64,000 nucleotides of DNA from positions 1 to 64,000 of the forward strand of contig JAECUM010003687.1 of NCBI GenBank assembly GCA_016617855.1, read 5' to 3'. How positions within the stretch are numbered: the first letter of the stretch is position 1; the number at the start of each line of letters is the position of its first letter. Both the position numbers and the translations under genes were made by a program. The stretch comes from Megalonaias nervosa (taxonomy: Eukaryota; Mollusca; Bivalvia; Unionida; Unionidae). Shown one piece after another: positions 33,974 through 44,504 of the stretch. The notes under the pieces are model-generated. The model did no database searches. It was given only the letters and a program-made list of their open reading frames with translations, and was not told where the DNA came from.

Positions 33974-35341
33974 TCAACGACTCATGCGACCACCAACACC
34001 TTCAAGTAGCATTGTTTTATCTCTGAGTATAACGTCGATTGCTCTGTAATTAGCAATAGCTCCTTGCGTCACACGAGCTCGAAAATGTATGTCGACGACA
34101 GACGGTCTAAACAAATTCAGATGTTCCAGCGAAAAGTAATAAATCGGGTACAGCATTGTAAAATCTAGCTGTGATATTTGTAAACCAGTATCAACATTTT
34201 GATCACGCCCCATAAACGACATCAATTGATGATATGCATGCACCACATGATTTTGCTCGAAATTCAACAAAATATCCTCCGATGGTTCTTGATGTCCATT
34301 TAATCTCAATGAAACCTCGGAAACAACGAGTTTGTCAAATATCATTGTACTACGCGTTTGATCATTTACTCGTGCAGCATCTTGAAGCGCAACGAATATA
34401 TGTCGCGGCGCAAAGATACCCTGTTGTGATGCTATCTCCCATGTAAATAAACCATTAATTGTGCTTTGAACAGCATCTGTGGTTGTTGTTAACCATGATA
34501 GCGTCGACTTACCGCCGCTGCCCATGAAAGTGAGTAACCGATCTTCAGGTATCGCTGGAGTCATTACTGGCATCCACAATGAAAGCTTTATTAGAATTAC
34601 TTTACCAGCATCACCAGCGGGTTGCCATATTGCATTATCGTCGGTTGCTTTTCGTACGAATACAGTTGTATGTTTGGCTCCGAAAATAACTTTTCTAACG
34701 TGTCTGCAGAATCCAAAAATATGTGATATTGGAATCGCGCAAGAAAATTTGCTGCTTCCACCCTGCAACATTGCTCGACGTGATCTAAATCCTAAGTTGA
34801 AATCTGGATCGACATTAATAATCATACTTTGCACATCCACGTTGGCATTTCTAGCAAAGTTCATTGGTCGTCCTATTTCATACTGGGTGTATTCAGGATG
34901 ATCAGAAGTATCCTTGGTAAACATCATTGATGGACCAGCTGATCTTGAATAATCGTCATTGTATCTTGCAAGGCCAAGTATCGTCGTGGCAACGTCAACA
35001 TCTTTTTGAATGGATTCAATATTTCTTCCGTCGATCATGTACGTGGCGCTGTCGAACAATGCCATGATGCCATTATTAACAAAACCAACACTAATATCAG
35101 CTCCATAGTCAGTATTATCTGTTGTTAAAATTTCACCTTCTGCTTCGATGAATGCCTCAGCGGGTAAGAAATATCTACTTGTATCTTGAACTTGTAATTC
35201 GATTCATCCACGCTGATTTAGCTGTTGTGCGTCGTAAGAATAATATCGATAATCACGTACCGATTCATCTTTGAGAACTGGCGCATCCACGTCAAATGCG
35301 GGATCAGGTACACGTTTGAACATATTTATGTTATTGGTCAT
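33974..35341 (-). pseudogene. Major capsid protein (hexon-like double jelly roll), one in-frame TGA
   Basis: Forms the icosahedral shell as trimers. The start at 35341 overlaps the previous gene's stop in ATGA. Codons 1-45 include FKRVPDPAFDVDAPVLKDE, then comes TGA at 35204-35206 (codon 46, after Q-R-G). The rest, 410 codons, is open: YFLPAEAFIEAEGEI, FARNANVDVQSMIINVDPDF, SCAIPISHIFGFCRHVRKVI, WQPAGDAGKVILIKLSLWMP, TWEIASQQGIFAPRHIFVAL and PIYYFSLEHLNLFRPSVVDI. The P-x-S-x-I-F-G-F segment and the Y-x-x-P-A-x-A-x-I start are typical of Polinton/adintovirus major capsids. Total 455 codon positions, within the usual 400-650. One stop makes this copy non-functional unless read through. Confidence 0.85.
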
Positions 35342-35787
35342 CGTCTAATACGAAGACCACTTCCTGCCATCAGACTTGCTGCTACGTTTTTTTCCTTTTC
35401 AACGGCTAACTTTGCTAGTTTTTGATTTGCGGCTTGATTTATTATTTCACTAACATTTGCAGGCATCACTTCAGTGCTGCATAATTTTACTGGTGGAGGT
35501 CGGACTATTTGTGGTCTGCGTACTAATCATAATAATCTATCATCCTTGGTTGCAGAAAATGCTTTACTAGCAACGTCCCCAGCAGCGCTAATACCTTTTT
35601 CACAAATAACATCAATAGCTTCCATTCCTAGTTGCTTTGCGATTGGTATTGCTTTTGGGGCTATTCTTCTAAATAAACCCTGAATGACATCACCAAATCC
35701 ATCTCCATAAAATGTCTTTTATACAGGTAATCTTGAATTTACCACCCTGACCATAGTTGATCCACATTGAGCAACATGTATGATCAT
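35338..35787 (-). pseudogene. Glycine-rich minor virion protein upstream of capsid, broken
   Basis: The frame from the ATG at 35787 (ttataataGATG) reads VAQCGSTMVRVVNSRLPV, TAA at 35719-35721, then FYGDGFGDVIQGLFRRIAPK and AIPIAKQLGMEAIDVICEKG. TGA at 35527-35529 follows D-R-L-L, and the tail is LVRRPQIVRPPP and QKLAKLAVEKEKN ending GLRIRR. F-x-G-x-G-x-G-x-x-x-x-G-L-F-R with A-x-P and later K-x-L-G recurs next to capsid genes in adintovirus-type genomes; these proteins are thought to be internal capsid components like adenovirus pVI/pIX, which is inference. The stop TGA and the capsid ATG share bases (ATGA), suggesting coupled translation or overlapping transcripts. Confidence 0.65.
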
Positions 35788-35825
35788 CTATTATAATAAT
35801 TATATCTAACTGTTTAATCACTGTG

Positions 35826-36960
35826 ATAATCATCGGTGATTTCATTAATGAGGGACCAATATACGCCAACGTCCATAATACCACCTGTAAATAATCGTTG
35901 ACAAATTGATGAGATTTCGTTGATAATTTCAGGAGAATTATTACCAGCTCGTTTTCCACAGATTAAAATTTCTAATCTATCTACGTCGGCAAGGATATTA
36001 CCGGGACAAGTAACAAAGCCACTTCCTCGAGTATTAATACCACTTCCAGTTGCACCTTTATGAGTATCACTTTTATCGGGACTTAATAAAACATCAGGGA
36101 TATCTGGGGATCCTTCTGGGGAATAAAATACTTCATCACTGGATGGTGAAGTAGATAATTCTTCTCGTGGTTGTGGTGATAATAATTGTTGTTGTTGTTG
36201 CTGTTGTCTTATTGATGATGATAATTGTTGTCATCATTGTGCTAGCTCTTTTGGCGGTGGCAATGATGATTGTTGTTGTGGTTTCATTTTTTTGTTGTTG
36301 TCGTATTTTTTGTTGTTGTTCTGGTGGTAATTGTATAAACGAAATATAATTATCTATCACATGAATATATTCTATATATCTTGGATCGCTGTTTCAAGCT
36401 TGATCAACGTTATAGTAGATGCGAAATATCCATTTGTACCAAGCTTTGCGACCTAGAGGATCATCAGCGTATTCAGGTTTTAAAAATTGTTTTCGATTAT
36501 CATAACCTTTCACAGCACTCACAGCTAATTGTTTAATATTTTTGGCTTGTCTGATATTATTAACAACACCTTCGTTAATTTATCAGTTAAAATAACCCTA
36601 GATTGTGCTTCTGATTCTTGTTGAGTATCATCTTCCGCTTGATCTGCATCCTCATGTATTTCTGGGGTTGGCATTGCAGTAGCTATTTTCTTCAGAAGTT
36701 CTCGTAGAATTTTTTTTGTCTTCTTAGATCGCTCCGCTATTTTTTCAGTTGATTCAGCGGTCTTTTTCAGCACAGGAAGAATACCTTCAGTAGTCTTCGT
36801 GATAGGTTTAAATAATTGCTTTGCGGATTCTGTAAATTCTTCTTGTGTTTGTTGACGCTCTCGTAATTTTTGCTTAACACTATTATGAAGCAGAAGATAT
36901 TTCTGTATCGCTTCTAGTCGTTCTCGAGCTAATCTTGATGAATGAGCTTCACCGGTCATT
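35826..36960 (-). pseudogene. Coiled-coil, glutamine-rich structural protein next to right terminus, broken
   Basis: The start at 36960 is only 24 bp from the terminal repeat, so its promoter must lie in the repeat. The N-terminal 140 residues are a charged helix (SSRLARERLEAIQKYLLLHN, KQKLRERQQTQEEF, AERSKKTKKILRELLKKIAT) followed by an acidic linker (DADQAEDDTQQE). A frame change near 36560 leads to VVNNIRQAKNIKQLAV and RKAWYKWIFRIYYNV, then TGA at 36394-36396. A glutamine-rich stretch follows with a further frame change at an A run and a double TGA (36231-36236) between glutamines. The C-terminus reads GSGINTRGSGFVTCPGNILA and RLEILICGKRAGNNSPEIIN. The A-G-N-x-S-x-x-I-x-N-E end recurs in Polinton proteins I recall, without known function. 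Ends near 35826. Confidence 0.65.
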
Positions 36961-36983
36961 ATTGATATAATAATGAACGATCT

Positions 36984-37189
36984 TTTTAAATCGACAGCAG
37001 CAGGGAGGGTGCGACCACATGTATGTGATTTTTTTTTGGTTCCATTTTTCATAAATAAAGGCTCTATGGAACTGTTTATGTTTGTAGTCCCTTTGTTTCA
37101 AACATAATCTTTTTTAGCCCTTGTAGGAACCCTTATTTTTCAAAAATAAAGGCTCTACAAAAAGTGATTTGTTCACCCTCCCTGCTGCT
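36984..37189 (-). repeat. Right terminal inverted repeat
   Basis: 206 bp, reverse complement of 21203-21401 apart from about a dozen substitutions and a short A-run indel. It holds agcagcagggagggt at 36996-37010 and the inverse accctccctgctgct at 37175-37189, so the double-bounded structure is conserved at both ends. Confidence 0.92.
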
Positions 37190-37194
37190 TTCTG
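37190..37194. other. Right target-site duplication (ttctg)
   Basis: Differs from the left copy tcctg by one C/T transition. It is followed by taaag, which continues the minisatellite consensus. Confidence 0.65.
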
Positions 37195-37265
37195 TAAAGA
37201 CATAAGTCTCTTTGATATGATCAGCCTGTACAGAAATAAGTCTCTTTCATTTGATCCACCTGTGT
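37195..37265. repeat. Minisatellite family T, block 4
   Basis: Two to three units (taaagacataagtctctttg, atatgatcagcctgtacag) of the family interrupted by the element. Confidence 0.75.
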
Positions 37266-37921
37266 GAAGACAAATACATAGAGTAGCTAAATCTTTCTTA
37301 CAGAAGTGCGTGTTTAGGTAAATTTCACAGTAATGGAGCCCATAATGGGAAGGACTGGTAGTGAAATGTATGGTGGGTTTCTATATATTGCAGGACAAAT
37401 TACAGGGATAGGGAAATAATGGATGTATTAGTAGCGGAATGTTGGGTGGGGCTCAATATGATTCAGTATATATCACAATTATAGGGCCATAATGTGAGGC
37501 ATTGGAAGTGTTATGTATATTTAATTTTTATTGTGTGCTTGACCTTTGTCCATAATTGAGGGTAGGAATTTAGGCTCACGGGACTAATGACACTTTCTTT
37601 AAAATTTTTACTCGGTAGCGTTGGCCATTTAATTGATGCATTTAATGACTCACTATACACCCTGTGGCTGATAAACTCTTCTTAGAATAAAGGCCCAGTT
37701 AAACTTAAACCATAACTTCACGAGATTTATTTGATTCTCTGATGAAGTGGGGAATCCTTACAATAAGAATGGAACTAGACATGAAACGTAGACTTAAAGT
37801 TAAGTTTCATCTGGTTTATTAAGTTAAAAACTTGTATGGCATTAAAATTTGAACACTCAGACATCAGGTATATCACTTCCAAATAAACACTCATTGGCTC
37901 TATATTAAAACCTGCATTGAC

Positions 37922-37957
<36 letters not shown>

Positions 37958-38590
37958 TCCTATTTCAATCAAAGCAGATATTAAGCTATGTTGCTGATTT
38001 AAAATATAAAATGAATGAAAACATATCCAGAAAGATTAAATACACAAATGTTGATTCCAAAACTGAGTTTAAGACCTGTCCAAAACTTAATATATAAAAA
38101 CGTTATTTTTTTGCATTTATTTACGTATATATCATAAAATAACTGAATTCTGATTTGCAGAAATAATAAAAAAATAGAGTTACCAATTTTTTGCAAACTA
38201 CCTTACATGGTATTCATAGTAAAAACTAGTAAAAGATTTTCCCATGCTCTGTCTAAACCCATGGAACTCTTAATACGACCTTCGGAAACCCACACAGGTC
38301 CCAGTAGAGACACTGACAAGACTTGTATACCTTCTGCAGAATTCTGCAATTGGCAGCGAAAATTATGCCGTTCACTGGTTAGCAACCACAGAGAAAAATC
38401 TGCATTCGTGCGCTTGCATGAGCAACCATAATTTACTAACGATAGCAACAAACTACACCTTAATTAATAATTGTAATTGAAAACCTATATAAACCAGAAT
38501 ATTATCTAAGTGTGCATACACCGAATTATTTCTGAATGGTAAAATTTTGCAACAGGTTTTAAATGAGTGATATTGTAAGCGATCATTAAC
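37266..38590. other. Intron sequence with a (TTA)n tract
   Basis: Unique AT-rich intron. An att/tta microsatellite runs from about 37920 to 37953. The pair of opposed open frames at 38203-38451 is not supported by any domain. Confidence 0.6.
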
Positions 38591-38596
38591 TATTAA

Positions 38597-39870
38597 GGTG
38601 GTGTTCACCAGTTTCATATCTTGCCTAGGGTTAGAATTTTAAAGAAAAAAATTCCCCCGGGGTTTCCTCACTGGTTGTACTTGCTATTTAAAAAGGACCT
38701 TGTATATCTAAGGTATTGTTCGAAGAAGCATTAATTCCCTTTAGTTTGGTGTATGATTGATGGGTGTAATATGGGTTACAGAGTATACAGCTTGGCATCA
38801 TTTCAAATGTGTACGTCTCAAAAAAGCTCCTAGCTCAGCTTGGTCATTTTCACTTCCTGGATTTCACAGGTAAATTGTAAAAAGAAGAGCTCATAACTTC
38901 TTTTACATTTTATATTTTTAGTAATTCATTCATTGCACTTTCAGAAGCTGGTATTATCTAGTCTAGCAAAACTAATTTTTCCTATTTTAATAACTGCTAA
39001 AGATAATGTACTTTTGACTAATTCAGGCTGATTTTTTTTAGTACAAGGGAGAAGTCATTTTAGTAAGATATGTGCCTAGATCATTTACAATTTCCAGTGA
39101 ACATTTAGCCATAGTACATGAAAGTAACATATACGTATACCAGCATTCTCTCCACTGTGCATGTTACAAATGTAAACAACTTCACCTTACATCCACCACT
39201 CTCAAAAGTTTATAATATGGTGGCGCTCTACAGTTTTGTATTTAGCATAGGGTTAGAATTTTAAAGAAAAAGAATTTCCCCGGGTTTCCTCTCTAGTTAC
39301 ACTGGCTATTTAAAAAAGACTTTGTATATCTTAGGTATTGTTCAAAGAACCTTTAATTCCCTTTATTTTGGTGTATGATTGATGGGTGTAATATGGGTTA
39401 TAGAGTATACAGCTTGGCCTTACTCCAGATGTGCACCTTTCAAAAGAGTGCTAGCTCCACTTGCTCATTTTCACTTCCCGAACTTCAGAGGTAAATTGTA
39501 AAAAAAAGAGCCGATAACTTTTTTTGCATTTTATATATTTGGTAATTCATTCATTGCACTTTCAGAAGCTGGTATTGTCTAGTCTGGCAAAATTCATTTT
39601 CCCTATTTTAATAGCTGCCAAGGATAGTGTACTTTAGACAAATTCAGGTTGAGTTTTGGAGCACAAGGGAGCAGTCATTTTAGTTAGCAGTGTGCTAAGA
39701 TCATTTACAATTTCCAAAAGTACAATATCCAAAGAAATGTCAGCCACATTACATGAAAGTAGCATAGAGGTATGCCAACATTCTCACCACTCTGCATGTT
39801 TTAAATGCAAACAACTTCACCTTACATACATCACTCTCTCAAAAGTACATAATAACTGGTGAGCGCCACC
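38597..39870 (+). mobile_element. Tandem pair of a TTAA-flanked short transposon
   Basis: Two head-to-tail units: A (38597 to about 39214, diverged) and B (39219-39870). The pair as a whole is flanked by TTAA (38593-38596 and 39871-39874). Ends are ggtgg(c)g-t-ctacag and gagcgccacc. Shared internal marks include cccc-gggtttcctc, gatgggtgtaatatggg and aattcattcattgcactttc. TTAA duplication is characteristic of piggyBac-type elements; no transposase is present. Confidence 0.75.
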
Positions 39871-39874
39871 TTAA

Positions 39875-40585
39875 AGAGCATATAGGTATTATTATTGTAT
39901 GATTTAATTTTGATTGTATGGCTGAAATATTTAAGTCTCAAGCATCAAAACAGTCCTTTTGAATAACTGTCCTGTATTTCCCCCCTCAGAACAGCATTTA
40001 TCAGAGTCAGAGTCTCAAACAGGTACAGCCCCCCCCCCACCTTATGATAAAAAGTGAGCTATTTTAAAAATGCGCATTGCATCTTGTCAACATAGCAACC
40101 ACTGTTATGCTGAAAGACAGGAACATGAAACTAGCCATATTTATTCCTGAGATGTCAAGAATAAATTTTACAGTTTGAAAAGGGATGGAACAGGTGAGGT
40201 TCATAAAGGTCAAAGGTCAAAAGGTAAAATATTAACTTATTGTTTAATATGGAAGAAAGCAAATTTGCTTTGTCATCATTTATTTTTTAATATCATTGCA
40301 AATAAATGAAAAGAAACATTTTCACTATATATTTCTTTTACTTAATGCAACAGTTTTCAATTTAAGTTGACTTTATTCCTATATTCTAAGACTTCTAATT
40401 TCCCCATAATTAAGGTCACTACTCACACAAACATGCTTCATGGCAAATTATGTAAGCTAGAGCAAAATAAGCATAATTAGCTTATTTTCATGAATAAAAT
40501 CAATGTTAATGTACCATTTTATTCAGAACATCATACATAATAATATGAAAATAAGAAAAATAATTGCATACATTTTTATATTTGT
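39875..40585. other. Intron sequence, no feature seen
   Basis: AT-rich spacer between two copies of the TTAA-flanked element; nothing recognised. Confidence 0.6.
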
Positions 40586-40590
40586 TTTAA

Positions 40591-41260
40591 GGTGGCGCTC
40601 TACAGTTTCGTATTTAGCATAGGGTTAGAATTTTAAAGAAAAAGAATTTCCCCGGGTTTCCTCACTAGTTATACTGGCTATTTAAAAAAGACTTTGTATA
40701 TCTTAGGTATTGTTCAAAGAACCTTTAATTCCCTTTATTTTGGTGTATGATTGATGGGTGTAATATGGGTTATAGAGTATACAGCTTGGCCTTACTCCAG
40801 ATGTGCACCTTTCAAAAGAGTGCTAGCTCCACTTGCTCATTTTCACTTCCCGAACTTCAGAGGTAAATTGTAAAAAAAAGAGCCGATAACTTTTTTTGCA
40901 TTTTATATATTTGGTAATTCATTCATTGCACTTTCAGAAGCTGGTATTGTCTAGTCTGGCAAAATTCATTTTCCCTATTTTAATAGCTGCCAAGGATAGT
41001 GTACTTTAGACAAATTCAGGTTGAGTTTTGGAGCACAAGGGAGCAGTCATTTTAGTTAGCAGTGTGCTAAGATCATTTACAATTTCCAAAAGTACAATAT
41101 CCAAAGAAATGTCAGCCACATTACATGAAAGTAGCATAGAGGTATGCCAACATTCTCACCACTCTGCATGTTTTAAATGCAAACAACTTCACCTTACATA
41201 CATCACTCTCTCAAAAGTACATAATAACTGGTGAGCGCCACCTATCTGTAGAGCGCCACC
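40591..41260 (+). mobile_element. TTAA-flanked short transposon, copy C
   Basis: Starts after TTAA (40587-40590) with ggtggcgctctacag. It is nearly identical to unit B at 39219-39870 over 650 bp (only a few differences, such as cctcactagttatactgg against cctctctagttacactgg). The 3' end carries the terminus twice (gagcgccacctatctgtagagcgccacc). The shared 68-codon frame (39656 and 41028) follows from the DNA identity. Confidence 0.8.
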
Positions 41261-42115
41261 TAAGCAAGATAATGATGGGAGTATTCCAAATATGCCAAAT
41301 CTGAAAACGAGGCTAATACTTAGGATAGTTACACATGCATAATAACATCATGAATTAAAGAGTTCAAAGGATAAATTATGATCAATTTATATGAAAATAT
41401 AAAATATAACTGTGAATCATACCAATCATTGTTTGGTAATGGATAACTGTAAGTATTAATTAGTAAATTCGATACTGACAACTCCCAACCACCTAGCTAC
41501 AATGTCATAACCCCGTCTACGCAATAGAGGCACTAGTATTAGTACTACCACTTACACTGCTTTACCGCTGGAAGCTTTACAATTAATGAACTCAATTTGA
41601 AACTGCTTTTTGTAATTTTGAGGCTAGATTTCCTGCCCATTATAATATGTTTATTTGGATTTGAGTTAAGTCCTTTTTTTTTTCCTTGAAAATTCTATTT
41701 GTCTATCTGATTTTTGTCATTGCATTTAATATATTGTTTACTAGTTTGTTTATTTTTTTGAAAGAATTTCTTGACAATTTTTCATTAGTTCTTGTTAGAA
41801 ATGATGTTGCCACAAAGGTCAAATGTGGATGTATATAAAGGGCTTGGGGTAAACAACTATTGCTAGTGGAATGTAGGATGTGGGGGTTCTGTATGTTTCA
41901 GTATTTGTCATGTTGTTCCAACTAGATATTTCTTACATAGGTTATTTACAATCAATGGATGAAACTTAATATAATTGTAGTTTGGCATTATAAGATGTAT
42001 TGCATTGCATAGTTAGGGTCTGTTCTTGAGGTCAAAGTCACGTATCATTAATGTATTGTTTTCTTTGTTTTGGCTTTAAACTATGGTTTAGTTCTGCTTC
42101 TCAGTTTGATGATGT
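41261..42115. other. Intron sequence, no feature seen
   Basis: No gene, RNA or repeat recognised. Confidence 0.6.
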
Positions 42116-42121
42116 CTCACA

Positions 42122-43018
42122 GGTAAAGTCTCATTAGAGCGCACTCCATTAGAGCTTATCCCACTAGAGCCCCAAAAATATTTTAGTCCCATTAGAGCTA
42201 ATCCTATTAGTGCGCATCCCATTATAGCGCGAAGAACTAGTATCAATAGAGCGCAAAAAAAAGACAAACATTTGTGTAATCAAAATTCTAATTTGTAAAA
42301 CAAAACGTGAATTTATATAAAACTTTTCTAAATGTTGAACACACATCCAAGAATTAATTTTGTCCTTTCAAAACATCCTGCACCAATCATGTCCCCCAGG
42401 TAACAAACGCTAAGCTGACAAAGTTGTTGTTTTGTAATGTTGTGTTAAAATATATGCAGATAATTATTATATACCGGTATGTTCTGTGAAGACTGAATGT
42501 ATGTGTGTTTTCCATAATAATGGAAAATTGGCTTTAGTGATCTCAATAAGAACCGAAATTGCTCTGTCGGCTTATGTTTATTTGGTTAAGACAGGTTCGT
42601 GTCTTTGTTGTAAAAACATGTGTTACGTTCCAAAAAACACAGCAAAACATTTAATTAGGCATTGCGTTTGACGGCTCCGGGAGTAAACCCCCAAAATGTA
42701 ACACCTGTATACCTTTGAAAAACTAGCCAATTCAAAACATGTCAAATAGGGACACGTGATAAAAAAAAATAGTTATGGAAATTTGTAAAAAGAATATTAA
42801 TATAATAGAAACAATATATGACTGTAAGTATTCAAACGTGATGGCAATTAAATCATGTTGAACTTCATTTTTTTCTCCGCGCCCTAGTGTGAATGCGCTC
42901 TAGTGAGATTTGTTTGCGCCCTAATGGGATTAGCCATAATGAGACAACAACCAATTTCAGCGCCTCACTGAGCTGCGCTCAAGTGGGATGCGCTCTAGTG
43001 TGACCATATCGTCTCACA
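42122..43018. mobile_element. Inverted-repeat element with clustered cattagagcgc motifs
   Basis: The left 120 bp contain repeated variants of (c)cattagagcgcactcc and cccactagagc. The right 150 bp contain the inverse (gcgctctagtg, gggatgcgctctagtgtga). Together they form long degenerate inverted termini built from 15-20-bp iterations around about 600 bp of unrelated sequence. No transposase is visible; probably a MITE-like or foldback element. Confidence 0.65.
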
Positions 43019-43084
43019 GTCATGATTTATCTCCATTGTCAAGATCACTGGTCAGTTATTTTATCCCTTTTCTGAAAATTCAAT

Positions 43085-43425
43085 CCAATGCCTTTTGAGA
43101 TAGGGCAATGATTCTTGGTAAATTAACATGTATACCTAGTAAAATAGGGCAATGATTCTTGGTAAATTAACATGTATACCTAGTAAGATAGGGCAGTGAT
43201 TCTTGGTAAATTGACATGTATACCTAGTAAGATAGGGCAATGATTCTTGGTAAATTAACATGTATACCTAGTAAGATAGGGCAATGATTCTTGGTAAATT
43301 AACATTCTTGGTAAATTAACATGTATACCTAGTAAGATAGGGCAGTGATTTTTTGTAAATTAACACGTATACCTAGTAAGATAGGGCAATGATTCTTGGT
43401 AAATTAACATGTATACCTAGTAGGT
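43085..43425. repeat. 44-bp tandem repeat, about 7 copies
   Basis: The unit contains gatagggcaatgattcttgg and taaattaacatgtatacctag. Copies are nearly identical, with one partial unit near 43300. Confidence 0.95.
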
Positions 43426-43990
43426 TAACTTTACAGCTCAGTCTTAAAGGTCATAAGCTTTATTATTGTGAACATTTGTGACCCCAGCATGATAGATGGG
43501 TGACAACAAAATAAAATTACTCATGTGCTTGTATTCCCCAATTGTAAAGAATAATGGATGAAAATATTTTGTCAAAGCCTCAATATTGTGAGCTGAAGCT
43601 AACACGGTACATTTTTTATAATAACCTTAATACCTCAGATACGGTACCTGTGCACAGTGGTTGTTTGGGGCAATTCAAACAAATTGTACAGGGTTCATTC
43701 CAGAAATTGCAGTCTGGGGACCAAGGGCCCCTACCTGGACAAAACACTCTGCAGTTTAGAGGAAAAGAGGGTCACAAAATTATAACATAGTAGATTGACC
43801 ATTTATTTTACGATAAGGTTAAATGTGCCATTTTTATCTCAAATTTTTATCTGATAAACTGTATCTCTTGTAGTCACAGCAAAATCAATAAATTTTATGT
43901 TCTCAGTGCTTTCCTGCTTAACTCCATAAATTTATTATAACTGATTTATGGTAAGATACTGTTCAAACATCTCAATATTGTGATTATCAT
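43426..43990. other. Intron sequence, no feature seen
   Basis: No supported feature. The 78-codon frame at 43554-43790 has no domain. Confidence 0.6.
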
Positions 43991-43994
43991 TCAG

Positions 43995-44470
43995 AACATA
44001 TGTAACATAAAATTGATCTTTTATGTTGGTAGTACCAGGAAAATGATTATTTATATTGGTAGTACCAGGAAATTATTTATATTGGTAGTAACAGGAAATT
44101 GATTATTTATGTTGGAAGTGAAAGGAAAATGATTATTTATATTGGTCATAACAGGAAATTAATTATTTATATTGGTAGTGACCTGAAATGGATTATTTAT
44201 TGTGGTAGTGACAGGAAATTGATTATTTATATTGGTAGTTAACAGGAAACTGATTGTTTATATTGGTAGTGACAGGAAATTGATTATTTATATTGGTAGT
44301 GACTGGAAATTGATTATTTACATTGGTAGTAATAGGAAATTGATTATTCATTGGTAGTGAGAGGAAATTGATTATTTATATTGGACGTTACAGGAAATTC
44401 ATTATTCTTTTTGGTGATAACAGAAAATTGATTATTTGTATTGGTAGCGATAGGAAATTGATTATATTGG

Positions 44471-44475
<5 letters not shown>
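43995..44475. repeat. 31-bp minisatellite (ttgattatttatattggtag), left part
   Basis: About 15 units of ttgattatttatattggtag plus tgacaggaaa. The array is interrupted by a SINE and continues at 44776. Confidence 0.95.

Positions 44476-44504
<29 letters not shown>

Larger units (their letters stand above)
21203..37189. mobile_element. Integrated Polinton/adintovirus-like element, 15,987 bp, decayed
   Basis: The element carries terminal inverted repeats of about 200 bp and a 5-bp target duplication (tcctg at 21198-21202, ttctg at 37190-37194, one transition apart). Its gene set is diagnostic: retrovirus-type integrase, packaging ATPase, PolB, adenain-like protease, double-jelly-roll major capsid and penton-like minor capsid. 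This is the set of Polintons (Mavericks), whose animal members have been proposed as adintoviruses. A PLA2-domain protein and a fibre-like protein further support a virion-forming ancestor. Gene packing is virus-like, with gaps of 7-55 bp, a 12-bp tail-to-tail overlap and an ATGA overlap. Most large genes carry in-frame stops and frameshifts, so this copy cannot express a full set. The two ends differ by about a dozen substitutions and a short indel by eye. Confidence 0.93.

Noticed and set aside
36136..36360. Threonine/isoleucine-rich 74-codon frame (and its plus-strand shadow)
   Set aside because: Its second half is an out-of-frame reading of the glutamine-rich stretch of the coiled-coil gene after a frame change at an A run.
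39656..41234. Identical 68-codon frames at 39656 and 41028, partly shared with 12840-13190
   Set aside because: The frames lie in copies of one non-autonomous element; identity follows from recent DNA duplication and the diverged copy has many changes without codon bias.
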